Assembly: GCA_015655975.1 (NCBI GenBank)
Contig: DVEP01000011.1
Span: 1 to 10,049, forward strand
Length of the DNA: 10,049 nucleotides
Direction of reading: 5' to 3'
DNA from: Eubacterium sp.
GTDB taxonomy: Bacteria; Bacillota; Clostridia; Oscillospirales; Acutalibacteraceae
Positions 6,499-10,049 of this stretch are shown here, piece by piece. The translations under genes were made by a program, and so were the position numbers. How positions within the stretch are numbered: position 1 is the stretch's first letter; each line of letters starts with the position of its first letter. The notes beneath the pieces were generated by a model. It did not search any database. It was not told the DNA's origin and worked only from the letters and a program-made list of their open reading frames with translations.

Positions 6499-7202
6499 TT
6501 TTTATCCTCCGTAATCAATTTGTATCCGAGACCTTTTACTGTAATCAGAGAAACGGGCTTTGACGGGTTTTCTTCTATTTTTTCTCGTATTCGTCTTATA
6601 TGCGCCATTAAAGAGTTTTCGTATCCGAATGGATTGTCGCCCCACGCCGCCTCGCAAAGACTGTCTATCGTAACAATTTTTCCGCTGTTTCTGTAAAGTG
6701 CGAAAAGCAATTCAAACTCTTTTGCAGTAAGAGGTATTTCTTTTTCGTTTCTGATGACAACTGCTTTTTCAAAGTCGATTTTGCAAGCGCTTAAATTCGC
6801 TGTGTTGCTGTCGCTTTTATAAGTTCGTCTCAGTACGGCATTTACTCTCAAAATGAGTTCTTTTGCCAAAAAAGGCTTTACTATGTAGTCGTCGGCTCCT
6901 GCACCCAACCCTACAAGTTTGTCCTCGTCTTCTCCGCGTGCCGTTAAAAACAAAACGGGTATATCGGCTTTCTTTTTAATTTGCTCAATTAGGTCAAATC
7001 CGTTGCCGTCGCCGAGCATAACATCGAGAAGCGCTATGTCAGGCAAACTTTCGGATATTTCATTCAGCGCTTCTTTATAACTGCTTGCAGTAATGATATT
7101 TTTATATCCGTATTCATTAAACATAGAAACGAGCATTTTCAGTAAATCTTTTTCGTCATCTACTATTAAAATCTTTTTTTCTTTTAAATAATCGCAGTTC
7201 AT
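6495..7202 (-). CDS. OmpR-family response regulator
   Basis: The protein has 235 residues: an N-terminal receiver and a C-terminal winged-helix DNA-binding domain. Receiver residues are complete: acidic pair D15/D16, phosphoacceptor D60 in LLDVM, T87 and K109 in IVKP. The trans_reg_C part (about 138-231) has the KEFELL helix, the HIRRIREKI recognition helix and the closing VKGLGYKL wing. The start is supported by AAAGGAAG six bases upstream. It is the first gene of the two-gene minus-strand operon and diverges from the ABC operon. OmpR-type regulators bind tandem 10-11-bp repeats, and the array at 7267-7310 is the obvious candidate site. The likely role is phosphorylation-dependent activation of the transporter genes in response to cell-envelope-active peptides (inference). 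Confidence 0.95.
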   Translation of the reverse strand: MNCDYLKEKKILIVDDEKDLLKMLVSMFNEYGYKNIITASSYKEALNEISESLPDIALLDVMLGDGNGFDLIEQIKKKADIPVLFLTARGEDEDKLVGLGAGADDYIVKPFLAKELILRVNAVLRRTYKSDSNTANLSACKIDFEKAVVIRNEKEIPLTAKEFELLFALYRNSGKIVTIDSLCEAAWGDNPFGYENSLMAHIRRIREKIEENPSKPVSLITVKGLGYKLITEDKK

Positions 7203-7223
7203 AAAAAACTTCCTTTCGTTGAA

Positions 7224-7232
7224 ATTATATCA
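7224..7232 (-). promoter_or_regulatory. Extended -10 promoter of the regulator-kinase operon
   Basis: On the minus strand TGATATAAT (7232-7224) is a TG-n-TATAAT extended -10, just upstream of the regulator's Shine-Dalgarno. The -35 region at 17-base spacing has no good hexamer, which an extended -10 tolerates. Confidence 0.6.
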
Positions 7233-7266
7233 CAAAAATCACATCAATTAAATAAAAAACAAATTT

Positions 7267-7310
7267 GTAAGGTAATTGTAAGGTTACGGAAATGTTAACG
7301 CAAGGTTGAT
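7267..7310 (+). promoter_or_regulatory. Four tandem 11-bp repeats: candidate response-regulator operator
   Basis: Four units abut without gaps: GTAAGGTAATT (7267-7277), GTAAGGTTACG (7278-7288), GAAATGTTAAC (7289-7299) and GCAAGGTTGAT (7300-7310). The shared core is G-n-AAGGTT, and the third unit is the most degenerate. The 11-bp period is one helical turn, as expected for head-to-tail OmpR-family dimers, so two dimers could bind. The array ends five bases before the TATAAT of the ABC operon and covers its -35 position, as expected for an activator-dependent promoter. Confidence 0.7.
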
Positions 7311-7314
7311 GAAA

Positions 7315-7320
7315 TATAAT
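7315..7320 (+). promoter_or_regulatory. -10 box of the ABC transporter operon
   Basis: A perfect TATAAT lies 26 bases before the ATPase start. At 17-base spacing the -35 position (7292-7297) reads ATGTTA, a poor hexamer that lies inside the 11-bp repeats, so the promoter probably depends on the regulator. Confidence 0.65.
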
Positions 7321-7346
7321 ATGCTCAAACGAAAGGAGAAATATAT

Positions 7347-8096
7347 ATGAACATTATTGAAACTGAAAATCTTACAAAAACATACGGCGACTTTAACGCG
7401 ATTGAAAATTTGAATATGCACATTAAAAAAGGTTCTGTTTATGGGCTTTTAGGACCGAACGGTGCAGGAAAGTCGACTGTAATGAAAATGTTTTTAGGTC
7501 TGACAAAACAGACGGACGGCACTTTCAGTGTTGACGGAAAAACTTTTCCTCAGGACAGGGTAGATATACTGAAAAGTGTGGGCTCGTTTATAGAGTCGCC
7601 TGCTTTTTACGGCAATCTTACAGGCGAAGAAAATCTTGATATTATAAGAAAAATTTTAGGCTTGCCGAAAAGCGCAGTAGATGACGCTCTTGAAACAGTC
7701 GGTCTTGCTCAAAACAGAAAGAAACTTGCCAAAAAGTATTCGCTTGGTATGAAACAACGATTGGGACTTGCAGAGGCAATTATCGGCAGACCGCCTATTT
7801 TAATTTTAGATGAGCCTACAAACGGTTTGGACCCTGTCGGAATTCATGAAATACGAAGTTTAATTCGCTCGCTTCCTCAACAGTTTGACTGTACCGTGCT
7901 TGTTTCTTCACATCTTTTGTCAGAAATAGAATTGATGTCGGACAGCATAGGAATATTGAATCACGGTCATTTGCTTTTTGAGGGTACTCTAGATGAACTT
8001 AAATCAAATGCAAATAAAAAAGGCTATCCGACCGATAACCTTGAAGATATGTTTTTGTGTTTAATAGATGAAGATAATAAAAAACGGAGAATTTAA
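7347..8096 (+). CDS. ABC transporter ATP-binding protein, lantibiotic-immunity/bacitracin type (LanF/BcrA/CprA-like)
   Basis: This is the cytoplasmic ATPase of 249 residues that powers the two permeases encoded next. Walker A is GPNGAGKST (36-44), the signature is SLGMKQR (132-138), Walker B is ILILDEP (151-157) and the switch histidine is H189. The position usually held by the Q-loop glutamine carries Glu: GSFIESPAFY with E83. This E-loop is a known mark of LanF immunity ATPases and also occurs in BcrA-like proteins. The start has AGGAG eight bases upstream. The stop is one base before the next gene. The C-terminal ~30 residues are short and charged, as in other LanF proteins. Expected role: expelling membrane-active peptides from the cytoplasmic membrane. 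The particular peptide cannot be told. Confidence 0.93.
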   Translation: MNIIETENLTKTYGDFNAIENLNMHIKKGSVYGLLGPNGAGKSTVMKMFLGLTKQTDGTFSVDGKTFPQDRVDILKSVGSFIESPAFYGNLTGEENLDIIRKILGLPKSAVDDALETVGLAQNRKKLAKKYSLGMKQRLGLAEAIIGRPPILILDEPTNGLDPVGIHEIRSLIRSLPQQFDCTVLVSSHLLSEIELMSDSIGILNHGHLLFEGTLDELKSNANKKGYPTDNLEDMFLCLIDEDNKKRRI

Positions 8097-8097
8097 A

Positions 8098-8820
8098 ATG
8101 AGTTTGATGACAGAATTTAAAAAAATAAAGCGTACGGGACTTGCAGAAACATTTTTAGCAGGCGGTATTCTCAGCGCGCTTGTTCCTGTACTGAATACGG
8201 CTTTGAAAACAGAATTGTTTGTTAGTCAGAATGGCAATCCTTTTGAAATATTGGTAAACGGAAATTGGCAGATAATTGCAATGATGAATGTTTTGCTCGT
8301 GGTTGTGGGAAGCAGTATTATTTATAATATTGAGTACAGCAACAATGCCGTGCAAAAAACAGAAACATTGCCGATAAACAGTTTTTCGATTTTTATAGGA
8401 AAGTTTACGATAATTTCAATTTTCAGCGTTGTGAACATTGTTTTGGAAACAGCGGTAATAATGTTTTGCTCAAAAAAATGGTTTGATACAAGTCAATTTT
8501 TTGATATGCAGATTTTAAAGTTTTTTGCAGTGTCCGTTTTGTTTGTCATTACGGCTGCACTTTTGATGACGATAGTTGCAAAGTATTGCAGAAATATGTG
8601 GGTTTGTTTAGGCATAGGTATTTTGTTCGTGTTGTTCGCGACTGTTTTGGGCAACAAAAATCTGTACTTTTCGATGTTTCCGTTTGCACTGCCTTTTGAA
8701 ACGATTTTCGGCAATACCGAAAAAGAAACATCGCAGCTTGTTATTGCTTCTGTTTCGGAATGCGGAATTTTTGCAGTTTCAGAACTGATTTTAAATAAAA
8801 TAAGGAGAAATGTACAATGA
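8098..8820 (+). CDS. ABC-2-type permease, MutE/EpiE (LanE)-like
   Basis: A membrane protein of 240 residues with about six TM segments (roughly 18-36, 58-77, 96-123, 138-161, 165-184, 212-232). It forms the channel with the following permease and is driven by the preceding ATPase. The start is ATG 8098, with GGAG (8086-8089) eight bases upstream. An in-frame ATG at 8068 would add ten residues and overlap the ATPase gene, with no good ribosome binding site. After TM2 it carries E79-x-SNN...LPI (91-93)...KF, which recurs in the next gene, so the two permeases are paralogues. The stop overlaps the next start by four bases (ATGA). Confidence 0.88.
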   Translation: MSLMTEFKKIKRTGLAETFLAGGILSALVPVLNTALKTELFVSQNGNPFEILVNGNWQIIAMMNVLLVVVGSSIIYNIEYSNNAVQKTETLPINSFSIFIGKFTIISIFSVVNIVLETAVIMFCSKKWFDTSQFFDMQILKFFAVSVLFVITAALLMTIVAKYCRNMWVCLGIGILFVLFATVLGNKNLYFSMFPFALPFETIFGNTEKETSQLVIASVSECGIFAVSELILNKIRRNVQ

Positions 8821-9587
8821 GTTTTATATCGCTTTTAGATACGGAATTAAAAAAGTTAAAGCGCTCAAAAATGCTTTTGATTTTATTTGCAGGTACACTG
8901 ATTTTGTGGGTACCGTCAATAATAAATGCAGATTTGAATTTCAATATGCAGGATATAGGTATTTCGCCTGAAAACAATTTTTTCATTCAAGGCTTTATGG
9001 GAATGTGCTGGTTTATGTTGCCGGCGTGTATGGTTGTGGTTACCGTTTTGCTCAATCAAACCGAAAAGAGCAACAACGGTATTATAAAATTGCTTTCTTT
9101 GCCGATTAGTACATTCAAAGTGTCTGTTGCAAAGTTTATTGTACTTGTAGGTATGTGCGCCGTTCAAATTGCTATGATGACAGCGGTGTATTATTTCAGC
9201 GCTTTTATTGCAGGAAAAATAAATGACTACAATTTCATTTTACCGTTTTTATTTGTGATTAAATCGGCACTGAAAATATTTGTTTCAACTTTGCCGATGC
9301 TCAGTTTCTTTTGGATGCTTTCTGTTTGTATATCTACACCTGTATTTTCGGTAGGAATAGGGTTGGCGTCTGTTGTTCCGTCAGTTATTTTGCTCAACAC
9401 AAAAGTATGGTATCTGTATCCGATGTGCTATCCGTTTTATTTTATTATGACAGAACAGAGCAAAATGGCAGAGAATATTCAGTCACAGTCTTTTGATTTA
9501 GTACCTTTGTTGCCTGTTGCAGTTGTTTATTTTATTGTGTTTTTAGCTGTTGCCTGTATTCAGTTCGGCAAAGCGGAAAGGAAATGA
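8817..9587 (+). CDS. ABC-2-type permease, MutG/EpiG (LanG)-like
   Basis: The second permease has 256 residues and about six TM segments (roughly 19-37, 57-79, 104-130, 142-166, 168-193, 229-250). An N-terminal amphipathic, Lys-rich stretch of about 18 residues precedes TM1, as in the first permease. The paralogous block is E83-x-SNN...LPI (95-97)...KF. AAGGAG (8802-8807) lies nine bases before the ATG, and the four-base overlap with the previous gene suggests coupled, stoichiometric synthesis. Together with the ATPase it matches the three-gene F-E-G (Cpr A-B-C) arrangement. The family is inferred from size, topology and neighbours. Confidence 0.88.
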   Translation: MSFISLLDTELKKLKRSKMLLILFAGTLILWVPSIINADLNFNMQDIGISPENNFFIQGFMGMCWFMLPACMVVVTVLLNQTEKSNNGIIKLLSLPISTFKVSVAKFIVLVGMCAVQIAMMTAVYYFSAFIAGKINDYNFILPFLFVIKSALKIFVSTLPMLSFFWMLSVCISTPVFSVGIGLASVVPSVILLNTKVWYLYPMCYPFYFIMTEQSKMAENIQSQSFDLVPLLPVAVVYFIVFLAVACIQFGKAERK

Positions 9588-9593
9588 TTTACT

Positions 9594-9881
9594 ATGAAAG
9601 AAAAAGTTTTAACTGCGCTGAGTGTAATATTTTTGTTTGTGCCGTTCACTATTTTTCCGTTGCGAGAAAACGAGTGGGCTTTAAAAAGTCCTGTTGCCGA
9701 AATAATGATTGCTTGTTATGCAGTTTTTATGATATTGTGCGGCGTGTTTGCAATATTTCTCTATAAAAAAGAAAATGTAAAAAATATAGTAATGAAAATA
9801 TCTTTGACGCTTAACACTATTTACTTAATAGGCGGTGTTACTGCTGTTGTTATGATGATTTCAACTGCTTTGTCAAAATAA
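9594..9881 (+). CDS. Small three-TM membrane protein of unknown function
   Basis: I do not recognise a family. The 95-residue protein has three hydrophobic segments, about 5-23, 35-57 and 68-91, with charged turns R24-E25-N26-E27 and KKENVKN (58-64) between them. It starts six bases after the second permease stop, with AAAGGA (9577-9582) about 11 bases upstream, and the operon terminator follows 25 bases after its stop, so it is the last gene of the resistance operon. A role as accessory or immunity-like subunit of the transporter is possible from position only. It lacks the lipobox of LanI lipoproteins. The short length and hydrophobicity could also reflect a stress-type membrane peptide. 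Confidence 0.75.
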   Translation: MKEKVLTALSVIFLFVPFTIFPLRENEWALKSPVAEIMIACYAVFMILCGVFAIFLYKKENVKNIVMKISLTLNTIYLIGGVTAVVMMISTALSK

Positions 9882-9905
9882 AATTCATCAGACTGTTTTT
9901 AATGT

Positions 9906-9939
9906 AAAAAAGCGAATGGGAAAATCCATTCGCTTTTTT
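9906..9939 (+). terminator. Intrinsic terminator of the ABC operon
   Basis: GCGAATGG (9912-9919) pairs with CCATTCGC (9926-9933), flanked by six A and six T that extend the stem. The loop is GAAAAT. The A/T flanks make it usable on both strands. Confidence 0.92.
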
Positions 9940-9959
9940 GATGTGTTGTATGTAAAAAA

Positions 9960-10049
9960 GGCAACCACCTGCTATGCAGGTGGAAAAGAAAAAGCTTAAG
10001 CGAGGAAAGAAGTGACAAAATAAAAACACCTTGATATATTTAGGAATGG
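9960..10049. mobile_element. Possible end of an IS200/IS605-type element (uncertain)
   Basis: CCACCTGC (9965-9972), TAT, GCAGGTGG (9976-9983) is a perfect 8-bp hairpin with a three-base loop. Such imperfect or perfect subterminal hairpins mark IS200/IS605 ends, and CCACC-n-GCTATGC-n-GGTGG is a pattern I associate with them in Firmicutes. A GAGGAAAG (10001-10008) follows, but the GTG after it is stopped within three codons, so no gene is visible. Alternatively the hairpin is a minus-strand terminator, as five bases beyond it that strand has a T run. Confidence 0.35.

Noticed and set aside
7267..7310. CRISPR-like reading of the short tandem repeats
   Set aside because: The units are 11 bp and abut with no spacers, which fits protein-binding sites and not a CRISPR array. 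None is seen elsewhere in the window.
8068..8097. Earlier in-frame ATG for the first permease
   Set aside because: It overlaps the ATPase gene by 29 bases and lacks a ribosome binding site, while the ATG at 8098 has GGAG at proper spacing.
8741..8986. Minus-strand open frame of 81 codons across the permease junction
   Set aside because: It is antisense to two well-supported, overlapping permease genes and has no family resemblance or promoter.

Overview
The window reads as an AT-rich, low-GC Gram-positive chromosome, most likely a gut-type member of the Clostridia. Supporting signs are strong AGGAGG-type ribosome binding sites, TTGACA/TATAAT promoters, intrinsic terminators with long U runs, a LytR-CpsA-Psr cell-wall enzyme, a yybP-ykoY-type manganese riboswitch and a lantibiotic-immunity-type ABC transporter. 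The genus cannot be fixed from sequence reading alone.

Left part (1-1772). The first ~119 bases are the end of an insertion sequence, probably IS3 family. Its transposase gene starts on the minus strand at base 21 and leaves the window. A long-stem hairpin covers that gene's Shine-Dalgarno. Immediately upstream on the same strand is an LCP-family wall-polymer ligase gene (125-1336) that fires into the IS with no terminator between. A tight divergent promoter region separates it from rnpB, the RNase P RNA (1444-1772, plus strand).

Middle part (1773-5106). A strong extended -10 promoter leads into a manganese riboswitch whose closing stem P1 shares its 3' strand with a 16-bp downstream hairpin. 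The switch controls an 889-residue P2-type (SERCA-like) cation ATPase, probably a Mn2+ and/or Ca2+ exporter. A terminator, an AT-rich gap, a consensus promoter and tRNA-Leu(GAG) follow. Two consecutive terminators then separate the tRNA from the convergent two-component operon.

Right part (5113-9939) is a peptide-antibiotic sensing and resistance module. A response regulator and histidine kinase lie on the minus strand with a 4-nt overlap. Divergent from them are an ABC ATPase with an E-loop (IESP) in place of the Q-loop, two paralogous six-TM permeases, and a small three-TM protein of unknown function. This matches the LanFEG immunity / CprABC-CprRK type of layout. The shared intergenic region carries four tandem 11-bp repeats (7267-7310) directly before a TATAAT box that lacks a -35 hexamer, which looks like the response-regulator operator. 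No lantibiotic precursor or modification gene is visible, so the module more likely defends against, or senses, foreign peptides.

The last ~90 bases hold a perfect 8-bp hairpin resembling IS200/IS605-type ends, but no gene is visible there. The individual families are known. The least ordinary points are the 11-bp repeat operator, the small membrane protein at the operon end, the riboswitch/P1/terminator overlap, and the IS hairpin facing read-through from the LCP gene.
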